Below are positions 13,601 to 25,605 of a DNA stretch of 64,000 nucleotides, piece by piece. A program made the position numbers and the translations under genes. The notes below the pieces were generated by a model. That model did not search any database, was not told the origin of the DNA, and worked only from the letters and a program-made list of their open reading frames with translations. Origin of the DNA: Buxus sempervirens (lineage: Eukaryota; Streptophyta; Magnoliopsida; Buxales; Buxaceae); assembly GCA_947561395.2 (NCBI GenBank), contig OX387193.1:8246001-8310000 (forward strand), written 5' to 3'. Numbering within the stretch: the first letter of the stretch is position 1; each line of letters begins with the position of its first letter.

Positions 13601-14178
13601 TTGGTTAAACTAAACTATGCAAATTTCTCTTGCATTCCAACTCTTAATGAGGACCCTACCCAGTTCTAAGGCCTTTCCTAATTTTATATTGGCTAAAGCT
13701 CCCCTCGCTTGAGTAACCACAATCCTAGAAACAGCATTGTTCTCTTCTCCTCAATGCTGACACATTCACCTGATATGAAACTTTATCATAGTTTGGTTTC
13801 ACTCATGGTTGTTAATTTTATTATGTATGCAACTAGAAGGTTCAGCAAAGAATTAGGAAGGTACATGTTTGTTGATTTGTGTTCTCACTCTAGAGACTCG
13901 GGTGTTGGATTATATCCCACCTTCAACATGGATCGTGGATTAGGTTTATCATTTACTGTAACTTCTATTAAAGTAGCTGAAAGTCGCATTGGTTTGCTAT
14001 GTATATCATTTTGGATTTGATCTCTTTCTTTAGCTCTATCATTTAATGTAGCAATTTGAATTGTGATTTACGGAGTGCACCTTGTCAATTCTTGCAGGAG
14101 AGAGGTAGAGTTGGTGGTGTTTACTATCCTAGCAGCAGTGCATACCCTCCATACCCACCTCACCGGACATACCATTAG
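1..14178 (+). CDS. Nuclear RNA-binding protein with three RRM domains (hnRNP Q/R-like), 5' partial
   Basis: Exons read from splice sites and phase: before 1-490, 4953-5362, 5463-5552, 5756-5995, 6775-6990, 7055 or 7067-7427, about 7493-7730, 7815-7885, 7969-8018, 8670-8725, 14098-14178 (stop TAG). The start lies left of the window. The N-terminus is acidic and repeated. RRM1 shows FEIFVGGL and SRGFGFVRY, RRM2 TLYMGNI and SKGFALLEF, RRM3 TVYIEGL and DFGFVAF, which are the RNP2 and RNP1 motifs. A Lys/Arg-rich linker then leads to a Gly/Tyr/Ser-rich tail ending PPYPPHRTYH. This order is that of plant hnRNP Q/R-like proteins, which bind RNA in the nucleus; the RNA target is unknown. All junctions agree in phase except 7427/7493. 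The last intron is 5.4 kb and contains a decayed LINE. Identity as a three-RRM protein is near certain; the exact orthologue is not assigned. Confidence 0.9.
49..490 (+). repeat. In-frame 210-bp coding tandem repeat in the acidic N-terminus
   Basis: Two adjacent units, 49-258 and 259-468, each encode 70 residues. They share VVVEGTKV, EEAVEEKK, SSLEDV and ISEEEPKEIS. A third unit starts at 469 and is cut by the splice donor at 491. Because the period is divisible by three, unit number can change without breaking the frame. The residues before 49 resemble a unit end, so more copies probably lie left of the window. Confidence 0.85.
491..4952 (+). other. Long intron of the RRM gene (4.46 kb)
   Basis: The region is AT-rich with no long open frame. 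Donor GT is at 491. The acceptor is TTTAG ending at 4952; a second in-phase AG ends at 4943, which would add three codons. A GGGGAAATT-rich stretch at about 2390-2660, rich in short inverted motifs, may be an old MITE, but no termini were found. No exon was recognised inside, although a short one could be missed. Confidence 0.7.
4599..4659. repeat. (TC)n then (TA)n microsatellite
   Basis: About 22 uninterrupted TC dinucleotides are followed by TA dinucleotides, then shorter TC/CA tracts to about 4735. It lies in the long intron, about 300 bp before the RRM1 exon. Confidence 0.95.
8731..8757. repeat. (TC)n microsatellite just after an exon donor
   Basis: A run of TC dinucleotides starts a few bases after the exon ending at 8725, near the start of the last intron of the RRM gene. 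Confidence 0.9.
10167..11360 (-). mobile_element. Decayed non-LTR retrotransposon (LINE): zinc-binding and RNase H region
   Basis: Read on the minus strand, 11160 to about 10880 gives broken frames with TTDLIQRR, LCFLCIATRKSIDHIL and QCHFSRVI. These resemble the zinc-binding domain C-terminal to plant LINE reverse transcriptases. Downstream, 10672-10484 gives LKVNFDGCSFCSPG, and 10466-10167 gives SRAKSQVCELNVTFSHVPRAANHVADWLAKHG, the start and end of a plant LINE-type RNase H domain. Several stops and frameshifts separate the pieces, so it is inactive. No target-site duplication was identified. Confidence 0.75.
12930..13290 (-). mobile_element. Possible LTR fragment in the RRM gene intron
   Basis: On the minus strand, CTATAAATAGGGGG at about 13075-13088 is followed by a leader-like stretch. 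Its composition differs from the surrounding intron and resembles a plant LTR core promoter. No TG/CA ends or duplication were found, so the limits are guesses. Confidence 0.3.
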
Positions 14179-15118
14179 AGTCGGGATTTGACTGGAAACT
14201 GGAAAGCGAGTTTAGAGCAGATTGAACTGTTGGACTCATCTGTACATATTGTTACTTTCAGTGAGAAAAATTTTAATCTTATTTTACTTGTCAAGATAAA
14301 GTTTAAATTTTGTAAACGCTGTTATATTCATAATTAGCACGATTATCTCCATTTCTTTAAGCAGCGGGATTTTCCAAGAGATGTGGTGCAAGCAGTCTTG
14401 AGGTTCTTACGTGTCTTCAAGCAGCATATATGTATATTTATACAGATGGTCCTCTCAAGTCATTCCCACTTTGGGTTGTGCCCCAATGGAATATGTATTT
14501 TCAAGATTGTGAAAAGAGGAATGAAGGAAAGACTGTATAACTGGATCTTTCTGTGACTATCCTTGGAGAAAGTAAATGAATTAACGTCAAGAGGGCATTA
14601 GTAAGGCAAGGATAGCTCCACCATCATCTTTGGTTTTTGTTTTTTGTTTTTTCTGTTCTCTGGTAAGTTCGCGACGAGCAGCCTCTTCCTGGCACATGGA
14701 CGGTACATAAATGCCTAGTACACAAATTTTAACGAAGAGAACAAAGAACGATGGATTGAAATCATGCCTAGTTGTCGAGACTTGTGACGGACAAAATCAT
14801 TCTCGAATAGGAAAGGAAGGTAGAGAAAACAACAGTTTTCATGTGTAAATTTGCAATCCAATTGCTAACTCGAGAAAATACATTATAACAAATAAAATTG
14901 TTATCATGCGTAAACAACCAAATGGATATTCAACATCACAGTGATCACTAAAAGTTTCCATAGGCATCAAAAGCTTATTTACACTAAAGAATTTACTTTC
15001 ACATATGTGAAACTCACTCTAGTATGCTGATGTTGCCCATGCAAACGGAAACAAGCTCCAAGCTCCTGAAGATACTTCTAAGTGGCATGTATGTAAATTG
15101 GAATCGCCATAAACAAAA
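14179..15118. other. Convergent intergenic region between the RRM and HIR genes
   Basis: This 940-bp spacer must hold the 3' UTRs and polyadenylation signals of two genes ending towards each other. It is AT-rich without an open frame. I saw no repeat or RNA gene in it. Confidence 0.6.
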
Positions 15119-18100
15119 TCAAAGAAGCTCCGGATTTATTTGTGCGCTGGATGCTTCCATTAGCCCATTACGTATCTGGTCACCAATGTCCCTGACATGA
15201 CCAGGACCATGAGGGATAAAGACGGTGGTGTTCTTCGATGAGTTTCCGAGGTCTTTGATTGTGTCAAAGTATTGTGTGATCATGATCAGATCCATGACCT
15301 CTTTTGCTGAAGTTCCTTCCACCTTGTGAGAGAAGTTCAATATGTTGTCTCGCAAGCCTTCTGTAATAGCCTGCCTCTGCCTGGCCACCCCAACCCCGCC
15401 GAGGTACTTGGCCTCTGCCTCAGCTTCTGCTCGCTTCACTTGGAGGATCTTCTCTGCTTCTCCCTTGTACACGCTAGCAAGCTGGAGCCTCTGAGCTGCA
15501 AAATTAAGGAGTAAGAATTCAATGTCAAGATAAATATACACAAGCCAAAAACTTTTATAGAAAACTGGCAGGTCCAAAGCTCTCTGCCTGCTACAGGACA
15601 TGAAACTTCAGTTTGATGGTTCCTGAGCCATTAGATTCCAAAATGTGTAACTCCCGCCAATAGATGGAAATGCTATTGGCAGAATAGTGTTCTTTATTTA
15701 CAGTGTAAATACTTTTTGCAACTAGTCTACTATAATCCAAGTATGAATGTGTTTGACAACTGTGAGTAACCCAGATGTGGCAAGGATGGGCAAGGATTCA
15801 GGGATTATTAGGGTGTTGATAGGTGTCGTCCCAAATATCAACTTTTTAGTCCTTGAACTGATAGACAAAGCATGTGTGCATTTGAACAAACAAAATTGGT
15901 TCTACTGATTTGCACTCACGTACTAGTATAATGTGTCATCACTAATAAAACTAGATACAGAATGCCACTTAAATATAAACCTCGTTAAAAAAATGCTATT
16001 GAACCCAAAGAAAACTTTTTGTGGCAAAAAAGTCACGAATCAAAATTCATAACCTAGAATGAGACTCTTTGATTGATCTGGAAAATGTCTCAGCTACATA
16101 TACTTCCCCTGAAGAATTATCATGAAGCAAATGCAGACCTGCCAACTACTTTCCCCAATGTCATGAGAGTCAGTTTTAGGAAAATCTAATCATTTGCTTC
16201 TCTTTCCTATCCACATATAAGAATAAAAATCAAGGAACATGCAAGAGACAACTGAAGGAGATGCTTATTAATAAATTTTTTATTCAGAAAAGGATTTATT
16301 TTAAACTCTAAAGGTCTCCATTAGATATTCTAGAATGTAGATGACATCTTGTTAGCCAACAGTTTTTGTCACAAAGGCTGATCAGGAAGTTACACTTCAT
16401 GTGAATTAAGCTTGTATACAATGAGACAAAGTGGGTGATGGTTGAGGTTGACATCTGAATCTTAAAGTAAAAAACCTTATAACAACTTTTTCTTTATATG
16501 ACGAATATGAGAATCTCAAACATATTAATGAATATTCAATACTTATATAAGAAAAAAAAATCGAGAATGTCAAACTCTGAATATATATCTCTCATTGTTT
16601 TTGCAGATGAAAACTTCTCACACGGAATTGGAAGCAAGAAAAGGGAAAATTAGTTACCTGCATTTATCTCGTTCATTGCTTTGCGAACTGATGTATCAGG
16701 TATTATGTCAACCATCAGTATGTGCTCTATGCTATACCCATATGCACCCATAACCTGCTCAATCGTTTCAGCATTAAATAAATTGTTACAGAAATGTGTG
16801 CTCGAATGTCCAAGATTTAATTCAATCGTGGATTTAGCAATAACGATTGTCTTCCATCATTTTCCAGCATGGGCCAAAAAATGGAAAAGAACGCAAAAGA
16901 TTAACTAAAAAAGTATTTAAAATATGGAATTGAAGCTGATCATTCATGAAAATCAGTGCAAATAAATCAAGCAATGCACCAAATAAGAGTGCGAATCAAA
17001 TGATGGAGATAAACCTATACAAATGTACAAAACCTGTAGTCAGTAACAGAATATACTACTCTTTCCTCCTTGTCTCCCTCTCCCTCCTCTCCTCTCCTTC
17101 TCTCTTGCCCTGTATCTTCTCTTGTTCTATACACATACACCTTTCGAAGAACTCAACCTCTGCGGAACTCATCCTACTTACTTGGCCTTAATGATCAATA
17201 CGAAAACCCATTTCTGCAGTTGTTTCCATTATAAATACAGTCTAAGAGATTAATCACTACGGAAATGAAACAAGATAAACCAGAAATGAGATAAATCTAA
17301 AAAGGATTTAGATAAATAGCCAGAGAAACTCTGATAATGATTATATTATCTCCAAATTAAGAGGTCATCAAGAAGTTGATCCTCCCATCATAGTCAGTAT
17401 CAACTAATATAGTTTGCCCAAGGAAGATCACTTGTGGATAGCAAGGGCACCAATGTTTGCATCTAGACACCCAAAATGAGTCCCATTTCTTAACATTCAA
17501 GTCATACTCTAAAATAGTGAAAATCGTTCTAAGCTATATCTGCAAAACTACTTCAGGAAGAGCAAAATATATTTTGCTTATTATTCAATGCATAATGTAA
17601 ACCAGTGCGAAGCAGAGATTATCAAGATCTAAGAAAATTTCTAGCAATTCTACAGATTTTCTCTCATTAGAATTGATGCAAACTCATTACCATATCCCTC
17701 CCAACTTTTGCTAATTAACTCTTTGTCTGACAACACAATCTTTCTTTGCTGTCCATCAATCGAAGAAAATCCCTCGACAACTTCTCAAGTTCTAGAACTA
17801 GGACGTCACAAAAGATTCACTTAAAGAAATAAAGTCATCTAAAGAAATAAAAAAACTTTCTATAGATCCGCAAATCTTCTCATAGACTACCATACAGCCA
17901 GTCAAAATACCTAGGGCATTTTTAATGCACACTGGAATGATGAAAAGGAATCTGAATGCAACTACACAGTCCAAAGAGTGGCAGTCATAATCAAACAATC
18001 CAGAAAAGAATATAGCTTTTCCAAAATCTTCAAATTGAGAAGTCGCAGCAGAGATAAAGGCTATCCATGGAAGTTAAATCACAAACTATTGTAGTTCCTA

Positions 18101-21100
18101 TAAAAATATAAGAATATGTAAAGTAATACTATGACATAAGCATCAGATTACCTTTTCAAGTTCCTCCAATACAGCTTGAGCAACATCACCCTTCTGTTCA
18201 AAGAGCTCATCCAAATTCATTTTAGGTACATGAGCTCGCACCACTGAGAAGGGGGAAAAAAGGAAAATGAAAACTCAGGCGCAATAGACAACAGAAGAAA
18301 TTCATAAGGGCTCAGAAAAATGTAGATCATGATAAGGCAAAATTTCTAGAAAAAATGTAAGAAGTTACCATCAAACACGTAAGCCTGAATCTGTTCTTTG
18401 GGGTTTTGCAACTCATAAAATGCATCATCAGCATTTTCTTTGATGACTCGGTATTGAATAGAGCAAAGCAATTGCACGAAGACATTATCCTGTCGAAAAT
18501 AAAAGGTTATACTACTTGTACCAGTTAGTCTGAGCAAAGCATAATTCGTCAGACACAAAACTTATGGAAGGGTATGTATATGCCAATCAAATAAAAATAA
18601 AATACACAGGTTTGACGCTAGAAGTATGAAGAGATTAAAAGCTTCCCTATCCATCAGAAGCAGAATTTGTGGAATAAGTGGGAAAGAAAAAAAAAAAAAA
18701 GAGAGCCTCTGAAGAGAAGTCTACAGTCCAACAGAAGCAGACCCAGGTTGCTGTCTTATCCTCTTAGCATACCACATCCAATCCGATACAATTATAACCT
18801 AATCAACCTGTTGAAATCCATATCCAGAATCAAATTCCTGAATCATATTTGGATACACAAGGCTCTGGTATCAACAATCAAATTCTGAATTCTTACAATC
18901 TCAAATTAGATTCACCATTCTGATTATGGATTCCCAACCAATAGCCCCCTTAAGAGCCTCTGAAGCCAAGTTTACCATCCAAACAGAAGCAGGGCCAGGT
19001 TGCATGCTAGCTCCAATCTGACCCAATTATAACCTAACCAACCGGTTGACATCCATATCCAGAATCAAATTCCTGAATCATATTTGGATACACAAGGTTC
19101 TGGTTATCAACAATCAAAATCTGTATTCTTACAATCAAGCAGACATTGATCACTTATTTTTCTCCTGTCCCTACTCGTGCATGGTATGGTCCTTTACCAT
19201 GACCAAGAATGGCATCACTAGACAACCTGGAGATTGGCTAGGTGATACCCAATGGGTGACCAAGGCTTTTCATGACAAGGAATTGAAGAACAGAATTATG
19301 AAAGTGTCCTTCTCTGCCATGGTCTATCACATCTGGAGAGAGAGATGCAGAAGGATATTTCAAAATGCTGCCAAACCTGTGGAGGTGTTGAATACAGACA
19401 TTTTAACTGATGTAGCTGATATAGTGTAAATGATACTATGGAGTCTCAAACAAAGTCCCTCTGTGAACAATGGAATATTTTGCTGTACAGGTAGTCATGG
19501 GGAGCTTCACGGCTGGGTTGTGTTCAGCCGTTTGGGGTCTAATGGGTTTCCCATAGCCTCATTGTAAATGTGTATTTATTTCTAAAATTAATGGAATCGA
19601 CTAACATACTTTCCAAAAAAAAAAAAAAATCTGTATTCTTACAATCCCACATTAGAATCAGCGATCTGATTATGGATTTCCAACCAATAGCCCCTTAAGA
19701 TTTGTAGAGAAACCAAGATAATTACACAAGGTAATAACAGAAACAACCAAATGCATAAGATATGTCGTATTAACCAAATTATATCTGAAAAATTGCCCCG
19801 TATAACTGTGAGTGCGGGTGTAATGAGAATAACAATGGTATCTTATCCACCTGTGTAACTTTTTTCTGGAAAAGACAGTCTATACCGCAGCAATTTTAAT
19901 TTGTGATGTGAAACTAGAGAAGAGGAATTATATGGGTGTCATACCATAATTTGTTTCAGTTTGACACAGGGATGTTACCTCATTTTAGACCTTTACAAAG
20001 AATGAGAAATCTCTGGGTATCGTACCGCAATGCTGGAGTCAGATACAAAGATTTGAGTTTATTTTAGAGATGTCCATGCATGCAAGGATTTGGATAAATC
20101 CCTTTAGATGTTTCCCTCTCTGTATGAGCTTTGGAGGAAATCATAAGACATATGGATCCAAGTCAAAAACCAACAATGTGAACGAAATCTAAAATAAACT
20201 GCTGAAAAATTATGATCCATGCATATGATCTCTTATTTAATAAATTTAGAGATAGGGTTTGCATTATCATGGCAATTGTAGCATTCTTGATCCAATTGCT
20301 ATGCATTTATCAACAAAAAAGAAAAGCCAGCCGTTTTTCTGTGTCAAGTTTGAATTGAATCCATGGAAATTTGTCCATCCGTCCTTTTTGTTGTGAATTT
20401 ATGTTTATTTATGTATGCTTATGTTTTTAAATTTTTCTCAGCTAGTTTAACAAATAATGTTAATGGATTGGATGATGATTCAAATCTAATCTAAAAAGAA
20501 TCATATTTAGATCAGGATTTATGATTCAAAAAATTGAATAATCATAATACTATTTGGTTTGAACTTAATTGGATTCAATTCGGGTAGAACACTATTTGAC
20601 CCTATTAATGATGAAGAAATAAGGGAGTGCTCATTGAAGAATCTAAGAGATAATCATAATAATGACCAAAAAGAACCTTAATGGAAACAGTCAAAACGGC
20701 TTTACATACTCATAATCTAATTGAAGATGTATCTTTGGACGGAAGAACAGGGTATCTGTTGCAGACCAGAAGTAGTTGGAATACAGAATTTGATTGTTGT
20801 AATCCCAGAATGTCTGGAATTTTTTTTATTTGATTGAGTTTGGATACACCACATGTTTACAGCCGTAGATAAGAACTGAATTTTAATATACCCATGCCTT
20901 TGGAAGGGCACGGATTTTCATACGACAGGAAACATGACTGTTATTAGCGTTCTTCATACAGACTATTCCGTACAAATCCCAAGACCACATCATAGACAAA
21001 TTCTACGGCCAAAACGAGAATCCCTAAAATTGAAAAAACAAAACGACAGATTCATTTTCTTCAGATTAAATTCACTATGTCAATTTCAGCGATTAATCAA

Positions 21101-21495
21101 ATAAAAAGGAAGCATAAATTTATGCTAGAAACGACGCATCTTAACGAATCAAAACGAACTATAAATAAACAGAGAAAAAATAAAATAAATGAGACAAGAT
21201 CCACTGTTGCAGATACGCCTAACAGATAAAAAAGAACCCATCAAATCGATTGATCAAATATGCAAAGAGAAGAGAAAACCAATAAGAGAGAAGATGGAAC
21301 CTTGGTCTTTGTCTCGATGCGGACATCGAGAGAGCTGATCCTGGTGGAAAGAACACCAGCAAGCCATTCACCGGCAAGAGGGTTGAAGCAATGAAAACCA
21401 GGGTTTGCCAATTTATCGAAACGACCCCATCTTTCCACCACCCCGATGCTCGCCTGCTCTACACATCCACAGGACACACAGAACGTATTCCCCAT
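15119..21495 (-). CDS. HIR3: Hypersensitive-induced response protein, HIR3 type (SPFH/prohibitin domain)
   Basis: Five exons on the minus strand: 21495-21301, 18489-18369, 18243-18152, 16754-16658 and 15495-15119 (stop). All join in phase, giving 293 residues; HIR proteins are usually about 285. The start MGNTFC has the N-myristoylation glycine and a nearby cysteine for palmitoylation, which fits plasma-membrane microdomain anchoring. The SPFH domain runs from about residue 10 to 190 ([38 protein letters not shown]). An Ala/Glu coiled-coil segment ([18 protein letters not shown]) and the conserved [12 protein letters not shown] tail follow. HIR proteins oligomerise at the membrane and act with resistance proteins in the hypersensitive response. 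[22 protein letters not shown] and [12 protein letters not shown] match the HIR3 (At5g51570) subgroup rather than HIR1/2/4, as recalled and not aligned. Intron 1 is 2.8 kb and carries a LINE insertion and a tandem duplication. The gene looks intact. Confidence 0.95.
18702..19697. repeat. Tandem duplication in HIR intron 1, second copy split by a LINE
   Basis: Unit 1 (18702-18952, about 250 bp) and unit 2 (from 18953) both start AGAGCCTCTGAAG. Both contain ATATCCAGAATCAAATTCC and end near CCAACCAATAGCCCC. Unit 2 resumes after the LINE and ends at about 19697. The units differ by several percent, so the duplication is older than the LINE insertion. Confidence 0.85.
19137..19626 (+). mobile_element. 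5'-truncated LINE insertion with poly(A) tail and target-site duplication
   Basis: The insert is about 490 bp and reads on the plus strand, opposite to the HIR gene. It encodes [17 protein letters not shown] and [14 protein letters not shown], typical of the zinc-binding tail of plant LINE reverse transcriptases, then a 3' UTR and an A-run at about 19615-19629. The flanks repeat AATCTGTATTCTTACAATC before (ending 19136) and after (ending 19646) the insert. This is target-primed reverse transcription with severe 5' truncation. Confidence 0.9.
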
Positions 21496-22272
21496 TTTCT
21501 TCCTTCCTTTCTCCCTTCTTTTGCTTTCCCCTCTTATCTCTCTCTGCTAAGAAAATTCTGAGAAGAAGAGAATCAAACGCGGAGTTCTGTGTCGGTCGAG
21601 ACCACGAAATGAAGTCAGCCGCTGAAGGGACGAACAGCTGTACGATATACTGCGTGCGTAGCTTCCAACTCTGGTGAGGGGAAATACCTGCTTTGGATTG
21701 GCAGGGGACTCCGCTAGAGTATAATTCTTCTGTATTAATGTCCACGTTGTTTAGGCAAATCTATATATATATATATATTTAGCACCAACTAAAATATCCT
21801 TTCTAGAATCTTTAATTTCAAAGTAATTTTTCTTTTTTAATTTCAGAAGTTTGTGTGAGTTATTTAATTAGCCAATTATACAGACTTCTTCTCCAATACT
21901 TATTTAACTAATAGAACTTTGGTAATTGAAATTACTAATAAAATCTTACTAAATTTATTTTTTCTCTAATGCTTATGAATTTTAATATTAGAATTACCAA
22001 TAAAATCTTACAATATAGAGTATACAATATATAGTACCTTATATTCGAGGATTCATTTATAAATATGGTATGGATGATTCGTAATGTATTGATAAGTATT
22101 TCTATTATCCCTTGTTTACGAGGATACAAATTCATATTGCATTACTCCCGGTAGCCTACCAACTTATTAACTTGAGCCTACCTACATGGTAGCCCACCCA
22201 CATGCACTAAGTAATGTTAGCGTCCCAATTGAGTTCTAGCTTTGATATAATTTTGTAAAACCCTGATCCTAC
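21496..22272. other. Upstream region of the HIR gene
   Basis: It holds the 5' UTR and promoter of the minus-strand HIR gene. A TA-dinucleotide tract lies at about 21762-21778. The rest is AT-rich until the solo LTR at 22273. No second gene is supported; the open frames at 21405-21745 are on low-complexity CT/AG sequence. Confidence 0.5.
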
Positions 22273-23018
22273 TGTGCGCACCTAAGAATCCTAGATCCTA
22301 GATCGCACACCGGGTACACCTTCCGTGCGTGCCTCGGGATTTTTCGGAGTCGCCACTGCCTGAGAGTGCAAGCAGACACGGTTTTGCCCTAATCGGGTCT
22401 AAGTCTGGTCTGCGGCTTTTCAGAGTTCTAACTAAGTCCTCGGTTACGGTTCGGGGAAGTCCTAAAGACACCCCGGTCCGCCCCGTCGGTCTGACGGGTC
22501 CCTCGGGTCTCCCTGGTTTCTGAGTCAATTTCACCCTTTTCCTTGACCAGCATGCTATCTTGTTAGGTCTGGTGGGGCCCTCTGGAGGTGTGGGTCCCTT
22601 TTTATTTGATTTTATCTTTTTATTTATTTTAAGTGAAGTGGGTCGGACCCGGGTCCCGTTGAAAGACCCGTGGGTTGCCATGGTTGGGCCTTGGGTCCAG
22701 TTGGGTTATTGGGTAACCCATTTTGGTTATTTATTTAAACTATTTACACATGCCATGGGCTTAGTGGGCTTGGATTTGGCCCATTAGCCAAGGGTCAAAG
22801 GGCCTGGGGCTGTTTATTGAAAATAGGCCTGGTATGGGCCAGTCTAAGATGGACCCCACAAGTGGGCCCAGGGTGGTCTTGGTGGGCCCATCTGGGCCCA
22901 CGGTCCAAAGATGGGCTAAAGATAGCCCAAATTGCTTAAGGGACTGGTTCAGGCCGGTTCTGGTCGAATCAGGTTCAACCGGACCGAAAAATTATGTTTT
23001 TTAATTATATTTACATCT

Positions 23019-23095
23019 GCTCGTATTTGTTATACGGTCCACCCTTGCCTGTGAATACAGTCCGGTTTGTCTTGCCCGTGAAGCAATTATGGTTC
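23019..23095. repeat. Degenerate palindrome array of LTR A1, downstream side
   Basis: Three eroded units start near 23019, 23047 and 23074 (27-28 bp spacing), with CGTATTTGTTATACGG as the clearest. They resemble the promoter-side units of the same LTR but have lost much symmetry. Confidence 0.55.
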
Positions 23096-23923
23096 CGCTC
23101 GGACCGCTCTGAGTTTACGGACACGATCAGTTTTACATTTTTTGCAGCCGATTCCGATCGGGAGCAGTTCCGTGGCCTCCTTGAGGTCTTCAACAACTTC
23201 AGTAGTAATTCTGACGCCTTCTAACATGGCACACTTGCCTCCTTTACCATCTTCAAGTCCTCTTTTGCTGATGCTTGAGAATGGGATTAAGCCCCATTTT
23301 TTAGATCATGCCATCTTCCAATAGTGTAGCCAAAAAAAAGGAAATGGTAGTGGGGAGGGGGTTACATAGGAGGGTTTAAAGAGGCATTTATGAATTCAAC
23401 CCATTAGCTAAGACATGTCATATCTCTTTTTTTATGTTAATTTTATGGTTCCATCCTCTTCTTATCCCATAAGAAGATGCTCATTTGCATGGGAATTCTC
23501 CAACAAACAATGAAGCCAGTGGGTTAGTAGCATAGTAATAACACAAAAGAGAACTTAAATGAAATGATTCATATATAATAAAAAGAAGTTGATATAAAAG
23601 TTACCACACTAGTACTCCTTTGATTTGGTGATGTAATGACTCTCTAATGATTTCGGCAGCGCTTCCGCGTCCTCCGGGATTTTCTAGATTGAATTTAAAA
23701 GAGCCTTGATGGGAGGTTGGGTTTAAGAAGAGGCTTTTGGAGGTTTAGGCATGGTTTTGGGATGACAAGGGTATTTTGGGCATTGAATGGGCTTGGGTAA
23801 GGTGGTGGCAGTTGGGCAGCACTTGGTCGTGGTAATCAGCAAGGAAGAGAGGAGGGTCGGCCAGGTAGAATGGCTTGTTCAAATGGGGGGGGAGGCCTCT
23901 TTATTTATAGGCAAAATTTCCGT

Positions 23924-24000
23924 GCCCGTATTTGAAATACGGGCATGCCTTGCCCGTACTTCAAGTACGGGCGTGCCTTGCCCGTAATTCAAATACGGGC
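23924..24000. repeat. Palindrome array of LTR A1, promoter side (28-bp period)
   Basis: Three 21-bp palindromes start at 23924, 23952 and 23980. Each has arms GCCCGTA and TACGGGC around a short TTCAA-like centre, with a 7-bp spacer such as ATGCCTT. The first lies 15 bp upstream of the minus-strand TATA box. Two more units follow at 24089 (split by the nested LTR) and 25911. Confidence 0.9.
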
Positions 24001-24655
24001 GAAAAACGCACATGTGCGAATCTCGCGAATCGGCCGTACAGGACGCGTGTCCCGCCGTACAGCGACGCGTGTCTTCTACCAGAATCTTGCCCGTATTGTG
24101 CGCACCCCATTTTCGGGCCGCACGACGAGGTGCATGCGAAGTGATGCTCGCCTCGGGACTGATTTGGAGTCGCCACTGCCTGAGAGGTGCAGGCAGACAC
24201 AAAAGGGGCACCTATTCGGGCCTAATTATTCTGGTCTGCAGTTTATTAGAGTTCTGAGTAAGTTCTCGGTTGCGGTCCGGGGAAGTCCGTAGACACCCTG
24301 GTCCGCCCCGTCGGTTTAACGGGTCCCTTGGATTTCCTGGTTTGCGAGTCAACTCATTTCTGAACACTCACATGATTCCTAATCCAGCATGCACTTTTAT
24401 TTAAGTCTGGTGGGGACCATTGAAGCAGTATGAGTCCCCTTTTTTATTGATTTTATCTTTCAGCTGTAAGTGAGATGAGTCTGGTTGGGTGGGCCCCGTT
24501 GGAAGGCCCACAAATCCTTATTGGGCCCAGGTGGGCCCAGTCTCAAAAAGTGGGCTTGTGTTAACCCAAAGACCCAACGGATTAGTTTGATTAAATTCGG
24601 ATCGAGTCAGCTGGATCCGGATCAGAGAATTCGGGTTTTGAGGCTTTCTGGGTTC

Positions 24656-24732
24656 AACCGCACACTCTGTGCGATTTGGGCGTAACCGCACATACTATGC
24701 GGTTACAGCCGAACCGCTCTGTGTGCGCGGTT
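24656..24732. repeat. Palindrome array of LTR A2, downstream side (28-bp period)
   Basis: Units start at 24656, 24684 and 24712, exactly 28 bp apart. Each is bounded by AACCGC and GCGGTT-type arms. They lie about 0.6 kb downstream of the minus-strand TATA box, probably in transcribed sequence. Confidence 0.85.
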
Positions 24733-25326
24733 TCGACCCAGAAAGCCTGAAATGCCAAAAATACGAGGAGGGCTGTGTTCGTATACCTCTCAGGGGGTTT
24801 TTTCGAACTTCTGTGGGTCTCTAAGCTGAGCCACAGTGGCTCAAATGCTCCATTTTCGGAGTTTAGGCTTTTCCCCTTACCATGGGAGATATCTTATATG
24901 AAGGAAATGAGGAAAAGACACACTATTGTCATGTCGAAAAATAACTTCCAAACAAGAAGTACAAGAATCCTAAAACATGCTTGAAATCAACTCATCTTCA
25001 TGTATGTGAAACAAACATTGATAGGAAACAATACCTTGGGGCTTAAACCCTTGTGTGGGGTGTGAGGACCCCCTTTTTGAGACGAAAACAGTGGCTGGAA
25101 GTACCTCTCCCAGCAGCAGCAGCAAGCTTATTCCTCCTTCTTCAAGTTGGGTAGTGATGGAGAAGTAGGATGAGCTTTGATGGGGTTTGAATGGTTTGGG
25201 ATGCAAAAGGGGCAAAGAGAGAGGGTTTCGTACCAGGGACGAAGGGGAGAAGCAGTGGGAAATGAGCAAAGAATCGCCAGCCCCTACCTATTGTTCGGAT
25301 TTCCTATTTATAGAACACAGAGGCAA

Positions 25327-25605
25327 AACCGCACATACAGCGCGGTTATAACGCGGTTTGGTCTGAACCGCACAGTATGTGCGGTTTGGTCTGAACCGCA
25401 TGCTATGTGCGGTTCGGCCACGTCTTTTCAGCAATGATTAGGGGACAAACTCGCGCAGGCGCAGACTGACAAACCATGCAACCGTACTGTATGTGCGGTT
25501 GACTTTTCGGCGCCGCTTGCTCTGATTGGCTCGCGAGGGCGGTGGCCGAAAAAGTCAACCGCACTTTATATGCGGTTGCGAAGCAACCGCATATGCTGTG
25601 CGGTT
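25327..25605. repeat. Palindrome array of LTR A2, promoter side
   Basis: Palindromes with arms AACCGCACA and TGTGCGGTT or variants start at 25327, 25366, 25394, 25480, 25557 and 25585. Spacings include 39, 28 and 28 bp. The first is 15 bp upstream of the TATA box at 25312-25305. The same palindrome recurs in the downstream array of this LTR. Confidence 0.9.

Larger units (their letters stand above)
8726..14097 (+). other. Last intron of the RRM gene (5.4 kb) carrying retroelement debris
   Basis: The donor follows the exon ending at 8725 and the acceptor is TTGCAG ending at 14097. The intron holds a minus-strand LINE (about 10167-11360) and a possible LTR fragment near 13070 with a minus-strand TATA-like CTATAAATAGG. 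A CATGATTTTAAA-type inverted-repeat stretch lies at about 11649-11835. Gene splicing seems to tolerate this load, because the small terminal exon still joins in phase 0. Confidence 0.7.
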
